Shown piece by piece: positions 23,112 through 34,100 of a DNA stretch of 64,000 nt (its first letter is position 1; every line of letters starts with the position of its first letter). The notes beneath the pieces are model-generated. The model made no database searches. It had not been told where the DNA came from and saw only the letters and a program-made list of their open reading frames with translations. The position numbers and the translations under genes were made by a program. Source of the stretch: Symbiodinium natans (Eukaryota > Sar > Dinophyceae > Suessiales > Symbiodiniaceae); NCBI GenBank assembly GCA_905221605.1, contig CAJNDS010002084.1, forward strand, positions 1-64,000, in the 5' to 3' direction.

Positions 23112-23838
23112 AGCGGCGTCATCGTCACACTGTGTGGTCACCTACAAGAGAGGTGAAGTTCGAAACGAAGGAAGAGCTCCACAATGCTACATTTTGCCAC
23201 CCGTGCAGGGCGGAAATCCCTTCTCACTTGCATGCTGAGCTCTAGCCCCCGAGAGACGCGAGTACTTCGATATCCAGCACGGTTCATGGTGGGATTCGTG
23301 CACGTGTAGGTCGACCAGCAATTGATGGAGTGAAAGTATGATGTTTGAGGTTTGCAGTGACCTTGAGGGCTCTTGAGCGGGCCTGGCTGTCTGGGATCCT
23401 AGAACTTCCTGGTTTGCTCAAGGCTTTAAAGTGAGAAGATCTGGTTTGGGCATGTTAGGCTTCAGTCGTTGTTCAGCGTGCGGGCTTTTGATATGAACAG
23501 CTGAAAGTTGGCACAGGTTTTAGAGTCTTTGAAGTTCAGGTGATTGTCGTGAGGTGTGATTGAAACTTCTGTTTGAGTTTGTGATTTAGGGTGGGCTAAG
23601 GACCTCCAGTTAGGGGTTAGGATTTCTACTTTTGCTTCAAGGCGCTGCAGCACACAACCAGCCGAGAAAGACAAAGCTGGACAGCGAAAGCCAGATGGGG
23701 ACTTCGCTTGAGAATTCATGAGGTCAATGATGTATCCACCAGCTCGTTTTCGGTTCTGCTTAACAAGACAAAAAGCCCCAGCCCACCTCAAGAGACACGT
23801 ACGCAGGGCCCTTGGATGTGCCAGTCATTGCTGCTAAG
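23112..23838. other. no gene resolved; degenerate GGGTTAGG-like tract
   Basis: 23290-23660 is G/T-rich with scattered TTAGGG-like words (for example GGGGTTAGG near 23614), similar in style to the telomere-like tract at 7.9 kb. No exon called. Confidence 0.35.
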
Positions 23839-23995
23839 GAAGTGCTGGGTGGCCCTTGACACAGATGTGACCGCTGGTCGTGTGGCTCTGCCAGAAGGCT
23901 ACAATTTCAACTGGGGTCGCATGGCTAGCATGGCTACCGCTGTAAACCAATACTCGGCTCGACAGAAGCAGTTGATGGAATGCATGGACGCTTGA
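23839..23995 (+). CDS. probable terminal exon on the plus strand
   Basis: Follows CTAAG, starts with G in phase 1, and reads 52 codons to TGA: ALDTDVTAGRVALPEGYNFN, then WGRMASMATAVNQYSARQKQ. It is the only plus-strand segment in the window that looks like a real exon. If correct, it ends a plus-strand gene whose upstream exons I could not find, converging on minus-strand genes. Family unknown. Confidence 0.4.
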
Positions 23996-24249
23996 GCCAG
24001 CAAGCAAAACCGCGTGCTAGATCATGTCGCTCGGCTAGAGTACAAAGGCTCGCTGTGCAAAACCACATCTTCGCATATTTTCGCCAAGCTGGCACCGATT
24101 CCCCCACCTAAGCACCTTCTCGTGTGGACGGTCCTGATCCACACAAGCTCCTACATCCAGGCAATCCAGGCACCCAGTAGCCTGCTACTTCGCACACATC
24201 CACGCAACTTCAGGGGCTGCACCCTGAGCTGTTCAATATGATTACCTGC

Positions 24250-24369
24250 TCAGGTGCTGCTGAGCGCGGGTATGCCGAAGCCTTCGGGACCTTGTCCACC
24301 AGCAAATTGACGCAGCATGGCGATGTTGTAGCCGATTTGAAGGAAACCTCCAATTCCTGAGAAAGCCAC
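24250..24369 (-). CDS. terminal exon of an unrecognised gene
   Basis: Starts after TTTTCAG with GTG and reads 39 codons to TGA: VAFSGIGGFLQIGYNIAMLR, then FAGGQGPEGFGIPALSST. Glycine-rich with a hydrophobic stretch that could be a membrane segment. The 5' part was not found; the plus-strand exon at 23.84-24.0 kb ends 254 bp away, in convergent orientation. Confidence 0.5.
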   Translation of the reverse strand: MAFSGIGGFLQIGYNIAMLRQFAGGQGPEGFGIPALSST

Positions 24370-24567
24370 CTGAAAACCGTTCGTGCCAGGAAATGCAGAG
24401 GCCCCACACAATCTCGCTGTGGTTGTCACTCAACGCAGCACTCAAGCGCTGTAAGAGCTGTCAAGCGCTGCAAGAGCTGTCAAAGTTCAGCGTGTGGTTC
24501 CTGACAGAAGTTTGGGTGACGCTGCCAGGATCTGCCATGCCTTTTCCAAACCGCTGCCGTGCCTTCG

Positions 24568-24632
24568 GGGTCTCCGACGTCTCCGAGGTGTCCGGGGTCT
24601 CCGAAGTGTCCGGGGTGTCCGAGGTCTCCCGC
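24568..24632. repeat. 9-nt minisatellite, GTCTCCGAG variants
   Basis: About seven imperfect units alternating GTCTCCGA and GTGTCCGGG. A smaller duplication of AGCGCTGTAAGAGCTGTCA lies just before at about 24446-24484. Confidence 0.8.
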
Positions 24633-25207
24633 TGAATGTCTAGGGAATGAGACACCTCTAAGTGCTTGACTCGAACAGGAACATGCTGAAAAGCCATGAC
24701 ATAAGCATCAAGTCAATGATCACACTTGCAGTCAAGAAGCAGGGACATCAAACCGAGCTGCTTGCTCTTCCGCTTTCTTCTGAAAAGCTTCTTCTATACT
24801 ACCTGAGGTAAGTCGGGAGTTCGGAGAGCTCATTTACAAGGACTGCAAGCAATTCGAGGCCGTTCACTGACAGTTCACCATGTGCTGAACGAGGTGCTGT
24901 TCATGAGAGGGTAGCCGCGGTCAACCATCTCATAGATGCTGCTCATATCCTTCGCACTGTCACATGGTGCTCTATGGCGTTCTACCCAAGTGTCAAACTG
25001 CAACCTTATCACCTTATCCGACAAGCCGACGAACTGCCACCCGTGCAGCTCAGCTTCAATTGCTCGGTGCAGGCCCTTGCAGAGATCTCCGGACTTGTAC
25101 GATGATCCTCTGCAAAGCTCGACCGGATCTTTTGTGAATCGCCTTCACGCTTGGCGTCAGAATGCGCCATAACACTGCTGCAAGGGCTACACAGAGTTAT
25201 CCAAAGC

Positions 25208-25424
25208 TCAAATCACGTAGAAATCAATATGGAAGCTAAGTAGCTTGGTTTGAGAGTTGTAAAGATGAAGGGACCAGCATCGGCTCCAGTCCACGAGCCC
25301 GGACTCTTCCATCAACTCAACAAAGTCTGACGCGTGCCATGAAGATGCAAAGAAGCCGCTGCTGTGCGCTAGGATGGCAACTCCTTGTGGCCGCGTGTCT
25401 GCCAGCACATCATCAAGCACGTGC
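25208..25424 (-). CDS. terminal exon of an unrecognised gene
   Basis: Starts after TGCCTAG with G (phase 1) and reads 72 codons to TGA. It contains VLADTRPQGVAILAHSSGFF, then DFVELMEESGLVDWSRCW, and ends HIDFYVI. The protein-like composition over the whole stretch supports it. No family recognised; upstream exons are not found. 25430-26150 is GC-rich with no convincing exon. Confidence 0.5.
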
Positions 25425-26149
25425 CTAGGCAAACGCAGTTGCAATTTTTCAGTGCTGAGCAGACATCCACCATGAAGTAGGCAGTCACCGGTGAGCTAGA
25501 CGAGATTCGCCTCGGCCTCCGGCTAGAACAAGCAGACCGGGATCTGGTCTTCTTCCCCCTTTCAAACCCCAAATTCGCCTCTGCAATCCCATTCCCACAG
25601 AGGCTGAGTTTTCGGTTCTCCTTTGGGACGCCCTTGGACCCTGGGACCCGCTCTTTCACCCGGTTGTGACCGAATCCCCCCCCTCGGACGCCTCTAAAAC
25701 TCAAGCCTCCCTTTTTGAACGCAAAGTTTCGGGTTTGTTTGTGGTTGTTTTTCTCCTCGGCCCGCGGTCGCTCTCCATAGCTTCAACCCGACCGTGCGGA
25801 CTGGCAACTCCAAAGTGCACCTTCGACATGCGCGTCCCCTGGCTTGAGCTGGCCCGGCGGCCGAGGCGGAAGCGTTTACATCTACACTTCCATCGTCCTC
25901 CTAACCGCAACATATCGCACCTTGTCTTTTTCTCATTGCCCCAGTTGCTACCGTGCCCTAACGACACGGCGACAAGTGCAGCGGCCGCCAGGAAAGGTTC
26001 ACGTGTGGGAGCGACAGGATAGTCAAAAAGCCAAAAACCAGCAAAACCAACAAAACAATTTGAACTACACATACCTCGATCGTCCCCAACGTGCAGCTAA
26101 CCGATGTGGAAGCGATCCTGCCGTTCCGGATAATAGCTGGATAAGGATA

Positions 26150-26520
26150 CTTCTCCGCAGGATGTGTGGCGGGCTCTCCGCCAAACCCTCTAGGGGGTGG
26201 GCACCAGGGATACTCGGCGGGACTCTTGCTTGCGGGATGGGTGGGCTCCACACACTCTTTGCAAGATTTTCTAGGGGTGGGACCCTGGTACTCCAAGGAT
26301 ACTCCGTGCGAGTCTTCGCGGGATTGTCTGCTTCTGGGGGTGGGCACTTGAAGAAGGAAACTCTGCGGGGCTGTGCGGATTTTTTGGCAATAGCACTCCA
26401 GGCACTGACTGTTCTGGGGTGGGCACTCCAGGATCAGGTCAGGAGATCGGGCGACACCCCGAGTAGAAAGGTCGACTTAAAAAATCTGCCCCCCCCACCC
26501 CGAGGGTGGGATAAATAAAC
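26150..26520. mobile_element. dispersed repeat family, copy 2
   Basis: Contains degenerate units GGGGTGGGCACTCCAGG and similar (about 26196-26430), then the A-rich TTAAAAAATC segment and the core CCACCCCGAGGGTGG at 26496-26510. Same order as copy 1 and in the same orientation. It overlaps the 3' end of the glycosyltransferase reading frame, which uses it in antisense. Confidence 0.65.
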
Positions 26521-28721
26521 GGAAGAAGTGCATATGACGAACGGAAAGAACGAGCGGAAACAGCAACTTCTTTGGGTGGCCTGTAAGAAAGGTGGAAAGA
26601 GACCTGAGTCTCCTGCCCAGCATGTACTCCCCAGGATCCAGTGTATGCCCGTTGCATGCGCTCGAGAAGAGGTGGCAAGAGCGGAGACCTCTTCTCAAAC
26701 ATCATCAAGCCCACTGTAGCTCGCAGCTCCGTTCCACCTTGTCGTGCCAGCACTGCTCTCCATCGTCTAAGCTCCGTGAAGCTGCAAAGGGACAATGCGT
26801 CGGTGTCCATGTAGATACCTCCCCACTCATAGAGGACTTGAATGCGCCTGAAGTCGGCTATGAAAGCAGGATGGCGGAGCCGAAGTCCATTCAGCGAAAA
26901 GGGCACAGCCGAACGTGGAAACGGCATCACGGCAGTGATGAAAGCTTTGGCAGCCTGCCACCAGTGATCAAAAGTGCTGGGTTCGACTCCATCTAGTACA
27001 TGGACAAGCAGTTGGTCAGGCTTCAGTTTCTCCCACGCACTTCGGATGGCTGCATAGCACGGCCAGTCAAAGAAGCGCGTGTTGCGGTCGGTTAAAACGA
27101 AATGAACGATGTTAGGAATCGGGAGGTTCCACGAGGCACCAGACTCACCAAACCCTACAGAGTTGCATTCGCACTTAATGCTTGACTCGCCTGACTGGCG
27201 TTCTCTTTGGCAGGTCACCGTTGCTTGGCAGGGCTCCCATTGAAAGCCTTCCTTGCTCCGATGCAAGTGCAGTGCTGCAAACTCAACTCCGCCGTCCACC
27301 AGATGAGGTGGTGACGGCCACAGCAGAAGTCTCCGTCCAGCATCGATTTCATACGCGACGCCGAATGCATCGCCTCCCTCGGATGGAACACATGCAAAGC
27401 TCCATCCGTGGCCGAACTCTGTGTAGCAGTCAGACGAGTTCTTCAGTTCGTGCACCTCCATGTTCCGACGCTCAACATCCACGAAGGGCAAACCCTGACT
27501 TCCGTGTACCAAAAGCCGCCCTTGCTTACGAGACAGCTTCTGCACGTGGTATCCAGATAGGCGTAACCACCTGGGTTCAATGAGCAGTATGCTGAAATCA
27601 ACCCAGATGCGTGCGTTCCTCAGCGCAGCATACCATATGGCAAGCTTCTCGTCAAAGAAGAGGTTTGCCTCTGACAGAAGCCCTTCTACATAGCAGCCCC
27701 CATAGTTCACATGGCCTTCACCTTGCAAGCAATCACCCACAAAGTGGCGCCAAAGCTCCGCGTTCTTGAAGACGGTAAGTTGGCCTGACAAGTACAAGGC
27801 TGGCCGGGCCCCATCCGGGAAGGAGATCACATCGTAGCTTAGGATCTGAGGGGTCAAGAACGTCTCCAGCCTTCCCCAAATCATGTCCAAATCTGTCCAG
27901 CCCCAGTGCGAAAAACCCTGAAGCTCCTCCTCGAAGAGAGCTCCATACAGAGGTTTCAGGTCGTTGCCCTTCGCTGGATTGTCATCAGCATAGCACTCTG
28001 CCACACGGCCTTCGAAGGATGCAAAAGGCATGGCACCGAAGGCTTTTTGCACTGCTTCGGTCTTCCAGAGTCTCATGGCCAAGCTCTTCAAGGGCAAGTG
28101 CCTGAAATGCACGTGCTTCCATGTCCGGGTAGGTGCCTCATCATGTGTGTGAAAGATGAAGAACGTCGCTCCAGAGTCCTGGGCCGTATCTGCAAAAGCA
28201 TCCACAAAATGAGGCAACCTGCCCAGCCAAACGACCACCAGCGCGATGGACAAGGACAAATCTTGCGCGTCCCCTGTGCCCTCTGTGACCATGCCTTGGC
28301 TTTGGTTAAAAGCTGGCGTCCATCGTCGCGACCTCGAGTCTAATGGCAAGGGTCCAAGCTCGCGCACCTTCGCAAAGGCGGTCGTGGTTGTCAGTGTCAG
28401 CCTTTCACTCTTCTCGCTGGTCCCCAGATCAGCACAGCTACCTTTGACCATCAGAACTGTTGACCTGTGGCAGGCATGCTTGGTCTTCCGTGGAGGACTG
28501 CCGCTGCACATTTCCAGTTGAATCTGTTTGCCGCACAGCCGGCTGGGAACTTGCCAATCGAATGTTCCAGTTGCCTTTGTGTTGCCGGTGATCGAATCCA
28601 AAAAATTGCCTGAACTGTCGCGGACATATCCCCACGAGTACCAGCCTCTGTCAGTCCCCACGAAATGGCTCCACCGCAGTGTAACATTCTCGCCAACGCT
28701 CAGTTCTTGAGCAACATGTGC
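26439..28721 (-). CDS. large exon with two glycosyltransferase-like domains
   Basis: One open exon of 761 codons, starting after GCTGCAAG with GCA and ending at the stop at 26439. No ATG lies near its 5' end, so a short upstream exon is expected. The N-terminal part has beta-sheet-like sequence (VGENVTLRWSHF) of unknown role. The central part has SHWGWTDLDMIWGRL, the acidic motif style of DUF6625-type glycosyltransferases. The C-terminal part has ADFRRIQVLYEWGGIYMDTD, typical of the GT32 / Gly_transf_sug family, where the DxD binds metal and nucleotide sugar. The two domains are fused in one frame with no intron, unlike every neighbour. A likely role is sugar transfer to a glycan in the secretory pathway, but donor and acceptor are unknown. 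The last 25-30 codons come from repeat copy 2. No obvious membrane anchor in this exon. Confidence 0.85.
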   Translation of the reverse strand, partial: AHVAQELSVGENVTLRWSHFVGTDRGWYSWGYVRDSSGNFLDSITGNTKATGTFDWQVPSRLCGKQIQLEMCSGSPPRKTKHACHRSTVLMVKGSCADLGTSEKSERLTLTTTTAFAKVRELGPLPLDSRSRRWTPAFNQSQGMVTEGTGDAQDLSLSIALVVVWLGRLPHFVDAFADTAQDSGATFFIFHTHDEAPTRTWKHVHFRHLPLKSLAMRLWKTEAVQKAFGAMPFASFEGRVAECYADDNPAKGNDLKPLYGALFEEELQGFSHWGWTDLDMIWGRLETFLTPQILSYDVISFPDGARPALYLSGQLTVFKNAELWRHFVGDCLQGEGHVNYGGCYVEGLLSEANLFFDEKLAIWYAALRNARIWVDFSILLIEPRWLRLSGYHVQKLSRKQGRLLVHGSQGLPFVDVERRNMEVHELKNSSDCYTEFGHGWSFACVPSEGGDAFGVAYEIDAGRRLLLWPSPPHLVDGGVEFAALHLHRSKEGFQWEPCQATVTCQRERQSGESSIKCECNSVGFGESGASWNLPIPNIVHFVLTDRNTRFFDWPCYAAIRSAWEKLKPDQLLVHVLDGVEPSTFDHWWQAAKAFITAVMPFPRSAVPFSLNGLRLRHPAFIADFRRIQVLYEWGGIYMDTDALSLCSFTELRRWRAVLARQGGTELRATVGLMMFEKRSPLLPPLLERMQRAYTGSWGVHAGQETQVSFHLSYRPPKEVAVSARSFRSSYALLPFIYPTLGVGGADFLSRPFYSGCRPIS

Positions 28722-29844
28722 CTTGCAGCACCAAAATCAATCCTACGTCTGACAAGACAGCACCACCTGGGCCTGGACAAAACCTGCAACTCTTGCGACA
28801 CAAGTGTCTGCTCCACGCTCCACCCACACATGGTCAGAGTCTTCTGTGACATCATGCGCCCTCGTTAGTGCGAGACCACACAAGATCGCAGCCGACAGCA
28901 TCAGCAGACACTTCTCAAGACACCAGTTTGCCTAGCTGAGTAAGGTCTCGCGATTCTATGCGAGTCGAGCATGATCTAGCAGGTGTACCTGACAGTTCTG
29001 GGCTTCTGCAGATTCTGCGGCGACCCCTCGCACTGCAATGGAAGACATGTTGTCCTTGAATCCTCGAGCCTTAAACATGTGCAGCCGTGCATTTCCCAGC
29101 TTGCCACTACATGACTGACAGTTGCTTGCCAATTCATTCTCAGGAGCGCATGTTAAGCTCAACTGGCACAACAGCAGAGTGGTAGGACTTTGCTTCTGCG
29201 CGGATGGTCAGAGCTATGCCAAAGACATTTGCCTGCTAGAGCGTGGTGCCAACCGTATGATAGCAAACAGGATCTGACAGTCACATTTTTGCTTACAGCT
29301 TCACGGAATAGATTCTGATTCATCACAGCTTCAAGTTAAAGAAGAGGACCTTCCGCTATCCTCAACCCCTTCAGGGTTGCCCAAGCTTTGTGTGCTGTCG
29401 GGACGGCGGACCTGGGCAAACATGCTCTTTGCGTCTCACAACACGACTCAATGAAGACGCCAAAAATGAAGACGCCAAGTGCCCGGCCGAAAGCTTTCTG
29501 CAGATGTCTAGAGCGCTGACACTGGTGTCGAGATGAGATCCACATGACGGCAGTGCCCGACACAAACCATCACAGAACACCCGCCACAAGACTCGGAAAT
29601 AAGTATTCGGATGTGCTGTGATACTTGGGGGAAAGGCTTCAATGCTCGAATACTCGCAGGTGGATCTCGCAGTGGCTTGGGTAAGACCTGTGAGCATCTG
29701 TGAGCGTGCACCGTTATGATACAGGAACCGGGATCCCGGCAATGCAAAGCCAAATTCATGCAGTTTCGAGAATCGGCAACGACACCCTTTGGATGTTTGG
29801 CCGTGTGATACATGCTCCGTTGCATTATCATAAAAGGCACGCTG
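28722..29844. other. no gene resolved
   Basis: Should hold the first exon(s) and promoter of the glycosyltransferase gene. A short duplication GAAGACGCCAA lies at about 29452-29478. No convincing exon. Confidence 0.35.
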
Positions 29845-30585
29845 TCATGTTGGCGGCATGAGTCTTCCTCTGCTCAACAAGAAGGCAGTCCGCTGCCAAT
29901 ATGCCTTGTATGCCTCGTATGCTTGTATGACTTGAAGCCCATCCGCCAAGTACCCCTCGCGATTCTTGAGGGTCGCGCCAACATTTGTCAAAGAAGTTGT
30001 GTGAAATCTAATTCGTCTGGTGTGCCAGTGCTGTCAGTCAGTGTCAGCGGGCCTGGGGAGCTAAGGACACTACTTCATTGGCGTGCTCTTCTTATCTGGC
30101 ACACCTTCGCTTCGCGCTTTTGCGCATGCCTCCAGAAGCAAATCGTTGCTTGAGCAGGATCATGGTTCCAGCTTCGGCAATGCTGCATTCCCAAGCCTGC
30201 CTCAGCTCACCAAATGGCAACCATGCATACATGCATGTCATAGTTCTGCAACCAACTGTTTCAACTGAATTTGGAGAGTCTGGACTGCAACATCTCTGGC
30301 CCAGAGAAGCACACCTTAACAGCTCTTCTCCGTCAGGACGTTCCATGAGGAAAGGCCCACGTATGTCAGCCACAAGCAGACCTGAGATTTTGGTAGATCC
30401 AGTCAGCATGCACAGGCACTGTCATGACCTAGTATGATCGAAGCCTGTGCATGCAGTCCAGATGTTGCGTCATCAAAGCCTCTCCTACCATCCACATCCA
30501 TCCCACCATCATGCAATTGCTTCTGCGAAAAATGTGAAAACATGTCTAGCGCTTGGGCTGCACTGGCTTGTGTCAATTCTTGCAT
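29845..30585 (-). CDS. unrecognised multi-exon gene
   Basis: The terminal exon 29845-29964 follows CCTCAAG and reads 39 codons to TGA: NREGYLADGLQVIQAYEAYK, then WQRTAFLLSRGRLMPPT. Upstream open stretches within 30092-30409 read ISGLLVADIRGPFLMERPDG and LPFGELRQAWECSIAEAGTM. A third at about 30420-30585 reads QELTQASAAQALDMFSHFSQ. Exact splice sites between them are not fixed. No family recognised. It lies directly downstream of the NCX gene in the same direction. Confidence 0.5.
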
Positions 30586-31172
30586 CCTACCTTCGTCCTC
30601 TGTGTATGTGTGTGTGTGTTATTGTTTTTGATTTCTGGGGCAGAAGCTGATGCCGGCACTGGGCAGTTGAGGGGCTTCGCCGTAGTCGCAGTGGGCGCTA
30701 AAGCTGTGTGTCGTCAATCAGGATCATCATTTTCGAGCAGTGTGGCCGTACATGATACGAGTAGTACGCGTAGAGGCCATGCTCGTAGTGCGCACACGCC
30801 GGCAGCGGTCTGCATGGAAACATGCGGAAACCCGCCGCGGGCTCGGGTTCAACCCCCCCCTATTTCCTCACCCCGTGCCCGTCGACCCTGCCCCCCTTAC
30901 GCAGGTTGTTGTTGCTTGCTCGTTTCTTTTGACCACTCTCCCATTTGGGGTTGCCTGATCTAGACATGAGCCTGCGTGTTACAACAAAAGCCTCAAAAGG
31001 GAATGATTGCACGAGAAGCCCTGAATCCTAACAGCAAGGGTTGCCTCGCTGGGCAGGCGCCGGCCAAGGCGGGTCGCGCAGCGATAAAATGCGATAAACT
31101 AACCAGCAATTTGATGGCTGCATACGCGTGTAGCACAGATTTAAGTCATTAAGTGATCTAGCTTGTCTTCGC
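30586..31172. other. spacer downstream of NCX
   Basis: Short GT run at about 30604-30620 and a C/G-rich segment at about 30840-30900. No exon called. Confidence 0.35.
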
Positions 31173-34100
31173 TTACAGAACTGGGACAATCGACAAGCAG
31201 CTTCGGCCTGCACACAGAGTCACACGCAGTCTTAGCCACGGGCAAGAAAACATGAGGTCAAATACATCAGGCCTCAAGGTTGGCAGTATCTGACGAATTC
31301 ACGGAAACACAGGAAATACTGTGTTGACAACTTGAACCTACCAGTAACATCAGTAACTGAGATGCAAGCCTTTTGGACCGCCGAGCTCACCCCCAACAAA
31401 CCATCTTCGTAGCAGAATCACCTCACGCTGTTACTGTAGTCGCGGCTGTCTGCTAGACATGTACTTGCTCTGTCTGCTAGACATGTACTTGCCGGAGCAC
31501 AAGGGGCTCAGGTGCTCTGTTCATCTCTTTGGCATGATTCTGAGAAAACTGCCAGAATGCAGGCAGATGCGCAGCAGCAAAACACAGCCACCTCAAAGGT
31601 CAAGAGAATGAAAGGCCTGCTGAAAGCATGCGAAACGTGGGCTCCAGCTCACCACAAGCATGGGCTAGGCGCTCGGCGCTGAAGCCCAAGTTCCCACCTA
31701 AAACCACGAACGCCCCACCCAAGGGGTAGTTGTCCACCACACCTGCCAAGATGTTGGATTGAGATACAGTGTGGGATGCACTAGCCATGTCCCCATTCGA
31801 GGTCCAGACTCTGACCGCGGTACTTCGTAAACCACTGGTGGTCCGGCGATAATTCACCTGCTGCGAAGCAATTTGATGCATTTTGCGTCGGCCCCTGCGA
31901 TGCCCAGCTCTTCTGCCGGTGCCTAGAGCTGCCCAGTAAATGGCTCCGAGGGTCCAGGGCAAGCCCAAACCAAGGAAGACCTGGACAAGAGCTCATGTCT
32001 GTACTAAACTTGCTCACTCCGCGAAGTAAAACGCTGTGACATGGTGGACGCTTCCCAGCTCACCATGCATGATGTCTAGTCCCAGCTACGACCAAAGTTC
32101 AGATGCGTCAGGCACCACCACCATGCACCCCCACACCACACCCCCACATCCCCACACCACACCCCCCACACCACACCGCCCCACACACACCGCCCCACAC
32201 CACACCGCCCCACACCACACCGCCCCACACACACCGCCCCACACCACACCGCCCCGCACACACCGCCCCCCCCACACACACACACACACACACCGCCCCA
32301 CACAGACCGCCCCACATCGCCCCAACACCGCCACACACCCCCACACACCACCACAAACCACCACATACCGCCACACCACCACACACCGCCACACGCAGCC
32401 ACACACTGCCACGCCACACCGCCACACTACCAGCGCACCATCCCACCACCCCACCACACTGCCACACCACCACACCACCACACCACCACACCACCACACC
32501 ACCACACCACCACCCACCACACCACCACACCACCACACCACCACACCACCACGCCACCACGCCACCACGCCACCACGCCACCACGCCACCACGCCACCAC
32601 GCCACCACGCCACCACGCCACCACGCCACCACGCCACCACGCCACCACGCCACCACGCCACCACGCCACCACGCCACCACGCCACCACGCCACCACGCCA
32701 CCACACCACCACAACACCCCACCACCACAACAGCACCACGCCACAACAGCACCACACCACAACACAACCACAACACAACCACGCCCCACCACACCACACC
32801 ACACCATCACCATCACCATCACCATCACCATCACCGCCACCGCCACCATCACCATCACCATCACCATCACCATCACCATCACCATCACCATCACCATCAC
32901 CATCACCATCACCATCACCATCACCATCACCATCACCATCACCACACCACACCACCACAACACCACCACGCCACAACAGCCACAACACCACCACACCACA
33001 CCACCACACCACACCATCACACCACACCATCACACCACACCATCACACCACACCATCACACCACACCATCACCACACCATCACCACACCATCACCACACC
33101 ATCACCACACCATCACCACACAATCACCACACCACACCACCAAACCACCACACCACACCGCCACAACGCCACACCGCCACACCACCACACCACACCATCA
33201 CAACACCACCACACCACCACAACACCTCCACCACTACAACAACAAAACACCGCCACATAATCTCCACCACGACAACACCTCCACCACCACCACAACACCT
33301 CCACCACCTCAACACCCACCACCACAACACCAAATATGGTAGACGCATGGCATCCTCAGAGCATGGCATTGACAGAGTTGCTTCCAGTGACATTGCCAAT
33401 GGATGCGTCTGCTGTAGGATCCTGCGAGCACTTGCTTGGCAGTTTGGTTGCATCCTGTTCAGTTGCAGCAGCCAGTAGTGACACTGGTACTTAGCGGCAT
33501 GTGACTGGACTCCAGCGCGGCCGTAGACCTCCGAGCCATGACCCCCAGAAGTTCCCAAAAGCAGCCAACGCAACCTTCTGCAAAAAAAACCTAAGATCCT
33601 GAAGTTTGGCTGTGCCATTGCCCTGTCGATTCTGGGACTGTCACATTGGGGAGGTTTAGATTCTAGAGCAAAGACGGTCCTGTTCCGCGGCTGTCTTGGA
33701 TGCGAACGTGTCTGGCCTGTCGATGCGCGCACGATGTTCATTGAAAATTGCACCAATTCTGCAGTCGGCTGTAACTCAGGTCGGTGCAGTGACGTGCCAA
33801 GGGCAACTAGGGAGATTGCAGTGATCTCGTCCGGCATGTCCACTACACCTGCCACGCCGCAGATGGCTACAGGCCCCAGCGACAGTACCGTTTGCGGTGT
33901 TTCAAATTGGAGAGCTCAGCTCGCTCTGAAAATTGCCGGCTTTACACCCACAGAGCTCAGCCAAATCGCCTTCAGATCAGCTTCTCACGGCAAACGCAAG
34001 ACCCAATCAGAAGCTGCACAAGGCTTTGCAAGTCTGGCCTATGACTGCTGTCACCACACCGATCATGGCAAGTGAGGAGCAGAAACACAGCCAGCCACCG

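Noticed and set aside
31990-33330. Possible CRISPR array at the CA-rich repeats
   Set aside because: No unique spacers between units, and the locus is a eukaryotic intron.
32036-33478. Long open frames on both strands, rich in His/Pro/Thr or Trp/Gly/Val
   Set aside because: They run through the simple-sequence array inside an NCX intron; the residues only reflect CCA/CAC/CAT repeats.
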